In this document: positions 1-7,740 of the stretch, piece after piece
How positions within the stretch are numbered: position 1 is the first letter of the stretch
Layout: each line of letters begins with the position of its first letter
Source: Kibdelosporangium banguiense
GTDB lineage: Bacteria > Actinomycetota > Actinomycetes > Mycobacteriales > Pseudonocardiaceae
Direction: 5' to 3'
Assembly (NCBI RefSeq): GCF_017876405.1
Contig: NZ_JAGINW010000001.1
Span: forward strand, 11,421,203 to 11,485,202
Length of the DNA stretch: 64,000 nucleotides
Translations under genes and position numbers: made by a program
The notes under the pieces: model-generated
The model's database searches: none
What the model saw: only the letters and a program-made list of their open reading frames with translations
Told to the model about the DNA's origin: nothing

Positions 1-177
1 CGCGAACAACCAGCCGACCGCCACCATGGCCCGCCGCCGCTGAACCCGGAAAAGCCGCTGCGCCCGCTCCACATCCGCCGGATCAAGCACAGGAACCCGC
101 CACCGCCCCCGCGCCCGCCTGCGCGCATGCGCCAACCGAGTCTGCGGACTGGTAACAGCAACCCGACGATGCGGCAT
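1..177 (-). CDS. Small membrane protein upstream of a likely symporter gene, 5' part only
   Basis: The first 59 codons of a minus-strand gene lie here and the rest is outside the window. The protein starts MPHRRVAVTSPQTR, continues with a strongly basic segment (ARRRARGRWR) and then VLDPADVERAQRLFRVQRRR, and enters a hydrophobic stretch (MVAVGWLFA) at the window edge. From memory, proteins with this basic head and a VPVLDPADVERAQ-like motif occur beside cation/acetate symporters and LytTR two-component genes in actinobacteria, so a symporter gene may follow off-window (inference). The ATG overlaps the stop of the LytTR regulator by one base (TGATG), so the genes are translationally coupled. 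It is too short to have been picked up as a long ORF. Confidence 0.6.
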   Translation of the reverse strand, partial: MPHRRVAVTSPQTRLAHARRRARGRWRVPVLDPADVERAQRLFRVQRRRAMVAVGWLFA

Positions 178-920
178 CAAGACCGCCGATCGAGTTCGCC
201 GCGTTGGGCCGCGGCGAGCAAGCGTTCGCGCAACTCCCGGGAATGCCGTCGGGACACAGGCACGTCGCCCACGTCTGTGTGCGCGAGCAGGCCGCCGGCG
301 GAGTCGCTGCGCAACTCGCGGACGGACCCCAGTGCCAGCAGGAATCCTCGGTGCACCCGGACGAAACCCGAACTCTCCCAGTATTCCTGCAGCCGGGAGA
401 TCGGCATCCGGACCAGGTGGGAACCGGCCTCGGTGTACAGCCGCACGTAATCCCCATGCGCCTCAACGAAATGCACATCGCTCCGGCGCACATAGTGAGT
501 CCGCCCAGCGGTCTCCACCGGCAACGCGGCCATGGCGTCGAGGCGAGGCGCCGGCTCGGCGTGCCGGGTGACCCGTGCCAAGGTATCCGCCAGACGCTCC
601 GCTCGCAGCGGCTTGAGCAAGTAGTCGACCGCGCCGATGCCGAAGGCGGCGACCGCGTGCTCCTCATGTGCCGTCACGAACACGATCGCGGGTGGGTCGC
701 TCAGCTTCGTCAGCAGCGAAGCCAGCTCCAGGCCGTCGAGTCCGGGCATGGAGATGTCCAGGAACACCGCGCCGAACCGGCCGCTCTGGATCATTTTCAG
801 CGCGGTGATCGGGTCGCCCGCGCCCGCCACCTCGTCGACTTCCGGGGCGTCGTTGAGCAGCCGGCAGAGTTCGTCGAGCGCTGCGGGAACGTCGTCGACC
901 GCGAGGACGTTGAGGCCCAT
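177..920 (-). CDS. LytTR-family response regulator
   Basis: A 247-aa response regulator with an N-terminal receiver domain and a C-terminal LytTR DNA-binding domain. The receiver begins MGLNVLAVDDVPAALDEL, and the phospho-acceptor Asp lies in FGAVFLDISMPGLDG. The LytTR part carries FVEAHGDYVRLYTEAGSHLV and HRGFLLALGSVREL. It probably acts with the histidine kinase encoded just upstream, whose stop overlaps this ATG (TGATG). I chose the ATG at 920 because it opens directly into the receiver fold; an earlier in-frame start at 1010 would add a basic, unstructured leader. LytTR regulators near acetate/pyruvate transporter genes often sense extracellular carbon compounds, which fits the small membrane-protein gene that follows (inference). 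Confidence 0.9.
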   Translation of the reverse strand: MGLNVLAVDDVPAALDELCRLLNDAPEVDEVAGAGDPITALKMIQSGRFGAVFLDISMPGLDGLELASLLTKLSDPPAIVFVTAHEEHAVAAFGIGAVDYLLKPLRAERLADTLARVTRHAEPAPRLDAMAALPVETAGRTHYVRRSDVHFVEAHGDYVRLYTEAGSHLVRMPISRLQEYWESSGFVRVHRGFLLALGSVRELRSDSAGGLLAHTDVGDVPVSRRHSRELRERLLAAAQRGELDRRS

Positions 921-1975
921 CAGGGCATCACCCCTGGCTGGAACATCGGCACGCGGACGACCACGCGTGTGCCGGCGTCCGGCGCGGTCTCCACCACGAG
1001 CCCGAACCACGAACCGTAGACGTTCCGCAGCCGACGGTCCACATTGGTCAACCCCACACTGTCCCCTTTGCCCTGACCGGCGAGAATGCGCTCGGCCACG
1101 ACCGGGTCCATGCCGACCCCGTCGTCCTCGATGCTGATCACGCAGTCCGACCCCTCGGCTTCGCCCCGCACCTGCACGAGCCCTGTCCTGGCCCGTGGTT
1201 CGATCCCGTGGCGCACCGCGTTCTCCACCAACGGCTGCAACACCAGATACGGAATCGCGACCGCCAGCACTTCCGGCGCCACCCGGATCTGCACACGCAG
1301 CCTGTCGCCCAGGACCGCGCGCTGCAACGCCAAATAGGTCTCGATCGCATGAAACTCGTCGGCGACCGTTGTGTAGTCGCCGTGACGAGCCAGGCTGTAG
1401 CGCGTGTAGTCGGCGAAATCGAGCATCAGTTCCCTGGAACGGTCCGGATCAGACTTCACAAGCGACGCGATCACCGTCAGCGCGTTGTAGACAAAATGTG
1501 GCGAGATTTCGGCACGCAGGGCGCGCAGTTCGGCTTGGGCGGCCTGGTCGGCCAACGACTCGAGCCGGTTGCGCTCCAGCGCGTCGCCGATCCAGTCCGC
1601 GATCTCCCGCACCGGCGACATCCGGCTCGCCCCGGCCACGACCAGCACACCCAGCAGTTCGTCCCGCGCGTGCAACGGAACCGCTACTGTCGGCAACCGC
1701 CCGGCCCGGGTCTCGCGGTGCAGCACGTCGTCGACCAGCTCGTCGGTGTCGACGCCCTTCGGCGCCTGCCCGACCCATTCAAGACGGCCCGACAGGTCGG
1801 CCAGCCCGACCCCACTGACGCCCAGCAACCTGCGGATTCCACGCACCGCCGCACGTACTCGCGGCCCCGACAGGCCGCCCGCGAGGTCGCCTGCCACACG
1901 CCTGGCCACACCCAGGGTCGCCAGCTCGCCCCTTCTCCAGGGCTGCCGTGCCCCCGCGCCGGGCACCACCGACAT
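920..1975 (-). CDS. LytS-like sensor histidine kinase
   Basis: A 351-aa sensor kinase. The N-terminal part (about residues 20-140) looks like a GAF-type sensory domain (LLGVSGVGLADLSG, VAVPLHARDELLGVLVVAG), with no obvious membrane segments, so it is probably cytosolic. The kinase core has the LytS-class phospho-His box EISPHFVYNALTVIASLVK, followed by an HATPase with LVENAVRHGIEP (N box) and IEDDGVGM (G1 box). It is the probable partner of the LytTR regulator, which starts at its stop codon. I chose the ATG at 1975 because GGAG sits five bases upstream of it and the residues before it are low-complexity; an upstream start at 2245 would overlap the T-box leader on the other strand. Confidence 0.88.
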   Translation of the reverse strand: MSVVPGAGARQPWRRGELATLGVARRVAGDLAGGLSGPRVRAAVRGIRRLLGVSGVGLADLSGRLEWVGQAPKGVDTDELVDDVLHRETRAGRLPTVAVPLHARDELLGVLVVAGASRMSPVREIADWIGDALERNRLESLADQAAQAELRALRAEISPHFVYNALTVIASLVKSDPDRSRELMLDFADYTRYSLARHGDYTTVADEFHAIETYLALQRAVLGDRLRVQIRVAPEVLAVAIPYLVLQPLVENAVRHGIEPRARTGLVQVRGEAEGSDCVISIEDDGVGMDPVVAERILAGQGKGDSVGLTNVDRRLRNVYGSWFGLVVETAPDAGTRVVVRVPMFQPGVMP

Positions 1976-2104
1976 CGCCGCTCCAACCGCGTCGACCGAC
2001 CAAGCCCCAGATCTTACGTGCCTGCCCTGGTCAGACGCTCGACGTGAGCAAAGCTGCGCGAAAATCGGTAAGTGCTCCGCGAGCTGACTGCCTATCCTTC
2101 TGGC

Positions 2105-2346
2105 AACGCGTCGACGGAGACAAGTAGCCAGGGAACGCGCGAGCCGGAGAGAGCCACCGGTAGCTGGAAAGGTGGCCTCGCGTCCCCGCGGTGAAGACAC
2201 TCCTGAGTGCGGGGAGGAAATGCCCCGCCGGCCGGCCCCCGTCATCGGGCTTTCAGAGGCCGCTTCGGCGGTGAAAGTGCGGTGGCACCGCGAGTTCCCT
2301 TCTCGCCCGCACTCCCAAGGGGATGTTCCTTCACCAGGGAGTCCCG
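2105..2346 (+). promoter_or_regulatory. T-box riboswitch (Asp, GAC specifier), predicted translational type
   Basis: The leader of the AspRS-type gene has the T-box landmarks. The stem I S-turn pair is AGTA (2123-2126) with GAA (2193-2195), and the specifier GAC (Asp) lies at 2196-2198 followed by a conserved A. An AGAGAG-type element and a distal hairpin (GCCACC/GGTGGC) lie between them. The antisequestrator is complete: GTGCGG (2277-2282) pairs with CCGCAC (2307-2312), the seven-base bulge TGGCACC (2283-2289) would bind the tRNA NCCA end, and GCGAG (2290-2294) pairs with CTCGC (2302-2306). ACTCCC (2311-2316) can instead pair with GGGAGT (2337-2342), which contains the ribosome binding site. 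The two pairings share bases 2311-2312 and exclude each other. There is no U-run, so control of translation is inferred. Confidence 0.92.
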
Positions 2347-3588
2347 ATGATTACCCGTATCCTCGCGGCAGACGTGCCCCGGCACATCGGCAGCCGCGTG
2401 CGGACAGCCGGCTGGATCCACCGCCGGCGTGAGCTGAAATCCGTCACATTCCTCGTCATCCGCGACCGGTCCGGACTGGTCCAGGTCGTGCTGACCGAGC
2501 CGGTCGAGCTGACCGAGGAAACCGTTGTGCAGGTCGAAGGCATGGTCACGGCCAGCGAACAGGCGCCCGGCGGCGCGGAGATCACCCAGCCGGTGATCAC
2601 CGTGCTCAGCGAGCCCGCGAAAGCACCGCCGTTCGACCTCTACCGGCCGAGGCTCTCCGCCACGCTGCCGACGATCCTGGACAACGCGCCCGTCGCCTTG
2701 CGGCACCCCGGAATGCGCGCGCAGTTCGCGATCACCGCGGCCAGCGTCGCCGGGTTCCGGGCAGCCCTGGACGCCCAGGGGTTCACCGAGATCCACACGC
2801 CCAAGATCGTCGGCACGGTCACCGAGTCCGGCGCGAACGTGTTCGGCATCGACTACTTCGGCCGCCGTGCGTACCTCGCCCAGTCCCCTCAGCTGTTCAA
2901 ACAGTCGCTGGTGGGTGTGTTCGAGCGGGTCTACGAGGTCGGACCGGTCTTCCGGGCCGAACCGCACGACACCACCCGGCACCTGGCCCAGTACACCAGC
3001 CTGGACGCCGAACTGGGCTTCATCACCGACCACCACGACGTGATGGCCGTGCTCACCGAGACCCTGCGCACGATGGTCTCGACGATCGGGGAACGCTTGC
3101 CGGAGGTCGAACTGCCGGTGGTCCCAGCCGAGATCCCGGAGATCCACTTCGCGAACGCGTTGGCACTCATCGGCGCACAGCCGGACGAACCCGACCTGGC
3201 GCCAGCGCACGAACGCTCCCTTTCGGACTGGGCGCTGCGCACACACGACTCAGAGTTCTTGTACGTCACCGGATACCCGATGCGGAAACGTCCTTTCTAT
3301 ACACATCCGGAACCCGGACGACCAGACCACTCCAACAGTTTCGACCTGCTGTTCCGCGGAGTCGAACTGGTCACCGGAGGCCAACGGCTGCACAGCTACG
3401 CCGACTACCTCGCGGTCCTGCCGGACCCCGAGCCGTATCGGAGTTATCTGGACGCCTTCGCCTACGGCATGCCACCGCACGGTGGCTTCGCACTCGGCCT
3501 CGAACGCTGGACCGCCCGGCTTGTCGGCGCGGCGAACATTCGCCAGACCACGCTCTTCCCACGTGACCTGAACCGTCTCTCGCCATGA
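2347..3588 (+). CDS. aspS: Aspartyl-tRNA synthetase, archaeal-type / non-discriminating-like
   Basis: A 413-aa class II synthetase of the AspRS/AsnRS group. An OB-fold anticodon-binding domain (about residues 8-105, RVRTAGWIHRRRELKSVTFL) is followed by the class II core: motif 1 around GFRAALDAQGFTEIHTPKI, motif 2 FRAEPHDTTRHLAQYTSLD, motif 3 GGFALGLERWTARL. It lacks the GAD insertion of the usual ~590-aa bacterial AspRS and resembles the short archaeal form, which often also charges tRNA-Asn. The ATG at 2347 is preceded by GGGAG inside the T-box sequestrator. An upstream in-frame ATG at 2323 lies inside the riboswitch structure and is rejected. The GAC specifier of the leader supports Asp specificity. 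The organism probably has a second, housekeeping AspRS elsewhere (inference). Confidence 0.88.
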   Translation: MITRILAADVPRHIGSRVRTAGWIHRRRELKSVTFLVIRDRSGLVQVVLTEPVELTEETVVQVEGMVTASEQAPGGAEITQPVITVLSEPAKAPPFDLYRPRLSATLPTILDNAPVALRHPGMRAQFAITAASVAGFRAALDAQGFTEIHTPKIVGTVTESGANVFGIDYFGRRAYLAQSPQLFKQSLVGVFERVYEVGPVFRAEPHDTTRHLAQYTSLDAELGFITDHHDVMAVLTETLRTMVSTIGERLPEVELPVVPAEIPEIHFANALALIGAQPDEPDLAPAHERSLSDWALRTHDSEFLYVTGYPMRKRPFYTHPEPGRPDHSNSFDLLFRGVELVTGGQRLHSYADYLAVLPDPEPYRSYLDAFAYGMPPHGGFALGLERWTARLVGAANIRQTTLFPRDLNRLSP

Positions 3589-3593
3589 CCGAC

Positions 3594-3621
3594 GCGGGTC
3601 CCCGCGCATTCGGGGACCCGC
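3594..3621 (+). terminator. Perfect 10-bp hairpin, probable terminator
   Basis: GCGGGTCCCC (3594-3603) and GGGGACCCGC (3612-3621) form a perfect ten-base-pair stem with an eight-base loop, six bases after the aspS stop. No U-run follows, so it would be an I-shaped actinobacterial terminator. It sits 16 bases before the corA start, so it could equally affect corA mRNA. Confidence 0.55.
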
Positions 3622-3637
3622 ACTAAAGTGGCTGGGT

Positions 3638-4600
3638 ATGACGCGTTCGCGGGTGTATCGGCATGGCCGGCTGGAATCAGAGAACTTCGCACCCGAGCAG
3701 CTCGCGGACAATCTGGCCGATCCGGACACGACCGTCTGGCTGGACCTTGCCGCACCGGGCAAGCAGGACCTCGCCGAGATCAGCCGCCTGCTCGGCCTGC
3801 ACGAAATCGCGGTGGAAGACGCCACGCAACAGCACGAACGCCCCAAACTGAGCCATTACCCCGGCCACGCGCTGATCATCGCGTATGCCGTGGAAACCCT
3901 GGAATCCGGCGAGTTGCGAGCCTTCGAACTGGCTGTCTTCATAGCGAAGCAAACGCTTGTCACAGTGCGCAAGGACCCGGCCTTCAACATGGAGAAAGTG
4001 GTCACCCGCTGGGACGCCGAGTCCGAAATAGACGGCGTCGGCTACCTCCTGCACGGCGTCCTCGACTACATTGTGGACAGTTACCTGGACGCTGTGGTCG
4101 CCCTGGACGACCGCACCGAGACCCTCGAGGACGACATCTTCACCCAGGCGCCGAACTCCGCGGACATGCAACGCCGGTCCCTGTCGATGCACAAGAGCCT
4201 GGGGCAGTTGCGGCGCAAGGTTTCGCCGATGCGCGAGGTGCTGACGCCCTTGATGCGCCGCGACAGCGCCATCTACAGCGAGCACATGCTCCCCTACTTC
4301 CAGGACGTGCTCGACCATGTCCTGTGGGCGTCCGAGCAGGTGGAATCCCTGCGCGACCTGGTCGCCACCATCCGCGACACCCAGCTCAACCTCCAGGGCA
4401 ACCGGATGAACCTGATCATGAAAAAGGTCACCAGCTGGGCGGCGATCATCGCCGTCCCGACCGCGATCACCGGCTTCTACGGCCAGAACGTCCCCGTCCC
4501 CGGCGTCGACCACCCCCTCGGCCTGTGGATCTCCACCATCGCCATCGTCCTGGTCTCGATCACCCTGTACGCGACGTTCAAACGCAAAGACTGGCTGTAG
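3638..4600 (+). CDS. corA: CorA-family divalent cation transporter
   Basis: A 320-aa CorA-type magnesium/cobalt channel. A long cytoplasmic N-terminal domain ends in a helical region (SLSMHKSLGQLRRKVSPMRE) and two C-terminal membrane helices (about residues 260-280 and 292-312), with the basic tail FKRKDWL. The signature after TM1 reads GFYGQNVPVPGV, that is YGQN in place of the canonical YGMN. From memory, GQN variants recur in actinobacterial CorA proteins, so the protein is probably functional, but ion selectivity may differ. Length and layout are normal for the family. The gene follows the aspS hairpin by 16 bases and ends four bases before the stop of a convergent surface-protein gene. 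Confidence 0.9.
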   Translation: MTRSRVYRHGRLESENFAPEQLADNLADPDTTVWLDLAAPGKQDLAEISRLLGLHEIAVEDATQQHERPKLSHYPGHALIIAYAVETLESGELRAFELAVFIAKQTLVTVRKDPAFNMEKVVTRWDAESEIDGVGYLLHGVLDYIVDSYLDAVVALDDRTETLEDDIFTQAPNSADMQRRSLSMHKSLGQLRRKVSPMREVLTPLMRRDSAIYSEHMLPYFQDVLDHVLWASEQVESLRDLVATIRDTQLNLQGNRMNLIMKKVTSWAAIIAVPTAITGFYGQNVPVPGVDHPLGLWISTIAIVLVSITLYATFKRKDWL

Positions 4601-4604
4601 GACC

Positions 4605-6743
4605 TCACTTTTTCGGCCGGGCCGTTGCGCTGATAGCGCCGACAGTGACGAAGGTGCTCACGGCCGCGAGGCCGGCGACGAACATCGCTATTGGAGCAGG
4701 TGGGGCTGGGGGGACAGCGGCCGCCTTCTTCACCGGAGGCTGCTCGGTCACTGGCGTGACGACAGAGACGGTCGTCGTGATTGACCTGGTCACGGTGTCG
4801 CGGCGGGTGGCGATGAGTTGGCCGTTCATGATCGGCGACGCGGTCACGGTCAGCTCGGTGGTGAGCCGCTCCCCCATGACGACCTGGCAGGTGTACGTCG
4901 TCGACTTCTTGGGGGCGAGGTCACCGATTTCGCGCGTGCACTGGGGTGGGGTGCCGGTCACGCGCACTGCGCCGAGTGGGATGCCGGTTGGATTGCCCAC
5001 TGTCACCGTGAACGTCACGACTTCGCCGGGGCGCGCGGCTCGGGTGGACGGCTGAACGGTGAAGTCGATCTTGGGGTGGACGACCGTGAAGGCCGCGCGG
5101 GATTCGCTGGTGACCTTCTTGCCGATCTTGTCGGTCCCGGTCGCGGTCACCATGTTGGTGAAGCCCTCGTCACCTGCGACGACTGTGCACTCCAAGATCT
5201 TCTCCATGCCTGACGGGAGTTCGCCGGGCTCGAGTTTGTCGCAGGCGTCGACTTGCTTGTCGTCCACAGCGACACCGGTCAGAGGCGTGTCACCGGTGTT
5301 GCGGACCGTGATCGTGTAGTTCACTGTCTGTCCGCTGAGGACAGTCGTCGGCGATGCGGTCTTCGTGGCCGCGATCGCGGGCCGGATGATGTCGAGCGAT
5401 GTCGTGGCCTCGGCGGCAAGCTTGTCGCCGATCAGGCTTTGGCCGGTCACTCGCGCGGTCAACTGCTTGTCCTGTTCGGGCGCGGCGCGGGTGCAACTGG
5501 CTTTCACCGACTGCCCGGCTTTGAGTTGATCAATGGTGTGGTCACAGCCGAGATCCTCGGTCAGCCGGACGTCCACCGCAGGCGCACCACCGGTATTGGT
5601 GACGAGAACCATTTGGGTGATCTGGTCACCTGGATGTGCGGCGTTTTGCTCCAACGAGGTCACGATGGTCAGCTCAGGACGGGGAGCAGACACGGCGATA
5701 CCGCCGACCAGGTATGCATCCATCCCGCTGGTGAACGACAGGTTGGCGCCGGCGTCGCCTGGCCTCAGCACATCACCGCCGACGTCCAGGGTCTGCACAT
5801 CCACGCTCATGTTGTTGAGTGCGTTGGGATTCACGCGTCCGTCCGCACTGGACACGAAGAAGTTGCCGGTGCCACCGGCGTTGCGGCCGTTGATCACCAG
5901 CTCGTCGCCGGGGACCGCCCAATCGCCTTCGAACCCCGTGACGCTGAAACGAGACGTCCCACCAGCGGGTTTGACCGCCGGGAGCCGGGCATCCGCCTGG
6001 CTTCGGCCGCTGAAGGCGTGGACGTGGGCGTCGAACACCGTGACCTGCTTGCGAGCCGGTGCGACCTTGGGCTGCGGCCGGTCGAACGCCCAGACCGCCA
6101 CCAGCGACCAGCCGCCGAAGCAGTCAAACCCTTGTGGCGTCCAGACATTGCCGACGGTCACGGTCACCGGGCCGGTCACCGCACGCAACTCGCCGGTCAC
6201 GTCTGCAGATGCGCTGTAGAACTGGTGGTCGATGTTGGACAGGTCGTTCAACGCGTCTTCGGTGTAGCGAGCCGGTTTCACGGCAGCGGTCTTGTCGTTG
6301 ACGGTCAGTGAGACTGCCTGCTGCTGCGGCAGGCCCGGCGGTTTCGTGCCGCGTCCACAGGGGACGTTCGCCGGCTCGCCGGTGTCGCCCGCCCAGGTCA
6401 GTTTGGCGTACGCGATCCTGGCGCCGGCCGGAATGGTCAGCCGGGCGGTGGAGGAGTTGAAGGTGCTCGCGTTGGAATCGACGTCCGCCCAGGTCATCGG
6501 GTGTCCGTTGTTCTGCGCCGACGGACCGCTGCCGACCCGGTTCTGCGCGTCGAGGCACAGTTTCACCGGATAGTGTCCTGGTTTCGCCGGACAAGCCGTG
6601 ACAGTATTGCCTATTGCGGCAAAATCGCCGTAAACGGTTTCGTCGTAGGCCACCGGCAATGCCATCGGATCGACTGCGGAGGCCGCCGGGGGCGCTGAGA
6701 GAATGAGCAATGAGAGTGTGCCCATCAGGCCCCATATGCGCAC
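4605..6743 (-). CDS. Exported DUF11-repeat surface protein with C-terminal membrane anchor
   Basis: A 712-aa cell-surface protein of unknown role. It has a cleavable signal peptide (RIWGLMGTLSLLILSAPPAASA) and an N-terminal beta-rich region (about residues 25-350). Three DUF11-like Ig-type repeats follow (starting near PELTIVTSLEQ, RPAIAATKTASP and VHPKIDFTVQPS, each with a VTNTGG- or VRNTGD-like core). The C-terminus is one membrane helix followed by ATARPKK. There is no LPXTG sortase motif, so it is probably held by this helix. I chose a GTG start at 6743 because GGAGG stands five bases before it; ATG codons further upstream (6755, 6782) lack a good ribosome site, and the 6755 ATG overlaps that Shine-Dalgarno sequence. 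It is monocistronic and convergent with corA. Confidence 0.75.
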   Translation of the reverse strand: MRIWGLMGTLSLLILSAPPAASAVDPMALPVAYDETVYGDFAAIGNTVTACPAKPGHYPVKLCLDAQNRVGSGPSAQNNGHPMTWADVDSNASTFNSSTARLTIPAGARIAYAKLTWAGDTGEPANVPCGRGTKPPGLPQQQAVSLTVNDKTAAVKPARYTEDALNDLSNIDHQFYSASADVTGELRAVTGPVTVTVGNVWTPQGFDCFGGWSLVAVWAFDRPQPKVAPARKQVTVFDAHVHAFSGRSQADARLPAVKPAGGTSRFSVTGFEGDWAVPGDELVINGRNAGGTGNFFVSSADGRVNPNALNNMSVDVQTLDVGGDVLRPGDAGANLSFTSGMDAYLVGGIAVSAPRPELTIVTSLEQNAAHPGDQITQMVLVTNTGGAPAVDVRLTEDLGCDHTIDQLKAGQSVKASCTRAAPEQDKQLTARVTGQSLIGDKLAAEATTSLDIIRPAIAATKTASPTTVLSGQTVNYTITVRNTGDTPLTGVAVDDKQVDACDKLEPGELPSGMEKILECTVVAGDEGFTNMVTATGTDKIGKKVTSESRAAFTVVHPKIDFTVQPSTRAARPGEVVTFTVTVGNPTGIPLGAVRVTGTPPQCTREIGDLAPKKSTTYTCQVVMGERLTTELTVTASPIMNGQLIATRRDTVTRSITTTVSVVTPVTEQPPVKKAAAVPPAPPAPIAMFVAGLAAVSTFVTVGAISATARPKK

Positions 6744-6866
6744 ATCGACCTCCATACGACGAGTAACCGGACCATAGGTCACGTCTGTGACGACCCGCCA
6801 GAACGTTCACCCCTATCGGTGGATTTCCACCGACACCATGGATTTATCCACAACGGTGTGTCAAAC

Positions 6867-7640
6867 ATGATTGCCGTGCCGGGCTACGTGTATCTGCTGG
6901 TTGTCGGATCAATGTTGATCACTGCGGTCGTCATGGTTTTCGCGGGTCGCAGAAAACGCGCAAAGGAGGGTGAGTACAACTCCGACGCTCTCGGCTTTGT
7001 CGGCGGCGTGTTCAACGCGCTCTTCATCGTGGTCCTCGCGTTCTACACGGTGATCACCTGGACCGAGGCCGACACCACCGAGCAGCACACGGCGGCCGAG
7101 GCCGCCAGTCTCGTGGAGATCTACTGGCAGGTCGCAAGCGTTCCGGAACCGGAACGCGACCAGGTCCGCGCTTTGGTACGCGAGTACACAGCCGAGGTCG
7201 CCGACCGCGAATGGTCATTGATGGATCAGCGAAAATCGGACCCCAAAGCAGATGATCTTCTCGTCGCGCTGCGCGCCGAAATCACCCGGATCCCCGCCGA
7301 ACCGGAACCGGTCGCGGCAGCTCGCGACGCCGCTCTGGAAAACGTCCGTACCGTCACTGACGAGCGACGCGCCCGAATCGAACAGGCGACCGGAGATAGT
7401 TCGCTACTAAAATTGTTGCTGTTCGGAACAATTGTCGGCGGCGTGGCGATGGTGACGTTTCCGCTGCTGATCGGTTTCAGCGCCGACTTGCGGCACATCC
7501 TCAGCCTGGCCGCACTGGCCGGCATCCTGGCCTTCACGGTTTACTTCGCCATCGAACTCGACCAGCCGTTCCGCGGTTTGATCAGAGTGGAGCCCGACTC
7601 GTTCCGGACGGCGTTGACGGAGTACCAGCGGATCCCCTGA
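6867..7640 (+). CDS. DUF4239-family membrane protein
   Basis: A 257-aa integral membrane protein resembling the bestrophin-like DUF4239 family, whose function is unknown. Two membrane helices lie at the N-terminus (about residues 5-25, and 45-65 around GGVFNALFIVVLAFYTVI). A soluble, mostly helical, Glu/Arg-rich middle (about 70-185) follows, then two C-terminal helices (LLLFGTIVGGVAMVTFPLLI and LSLAALAGILAFTVYFAI). The protein ends RVEPDSFRTALTEYQRIP, as is typical for the family. The start is uncertain: ATG 6867 leads straight into the first helix but has no clear ribosome site, and ATG 6819 would add 16 His-rich residues. It is divergent from the surface-protein gene and no operon partner is visible. 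Confidence 0.75.
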   Translation: MIAVPGYVYLLVVGSMLITAVVMVFAGRRKRAKEGEYNSDALGFVGGVFNALFIVVLAFYTVITWTEADTTEQHTAAEAASLVEIYWQVASVPEPERDQVRALVREYTAEVADREWSLMDQRKSDPKADDLLVALRAEITRIPAEPEPVAAARDAALENVRTVTDERRARIEQATGDSSLLKLLLFGTIVGGVAMVTFPLLIGFSADLRHILSLAALAGILAFTVYFAIELDQPFRGLIRVEPDSFRTALTEYQRIP

Positions 7641-7740
7641 TCCCTCCCATTGAAACGTATATCAGAGTGGGGGGCTTGCGGCAAGACCCCGGTCCTGGTC
7701 CAGACTTCTGCGCCGGAGACACGTACAGGGGAGAGTTTCA

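Noticed and set aside
920..2245. Longer reading of the LytS-like kinase from 2245
   Set aside because: The extra residues are low-complexity and lie over the T-box leader; the ATG at 1975 has a good ribosome site.
2242..3246. Long open frame on the minus strand over aspS
   Set aside because: It mirrors the codon bias of the real gene; no ribosome site and no family likeness.
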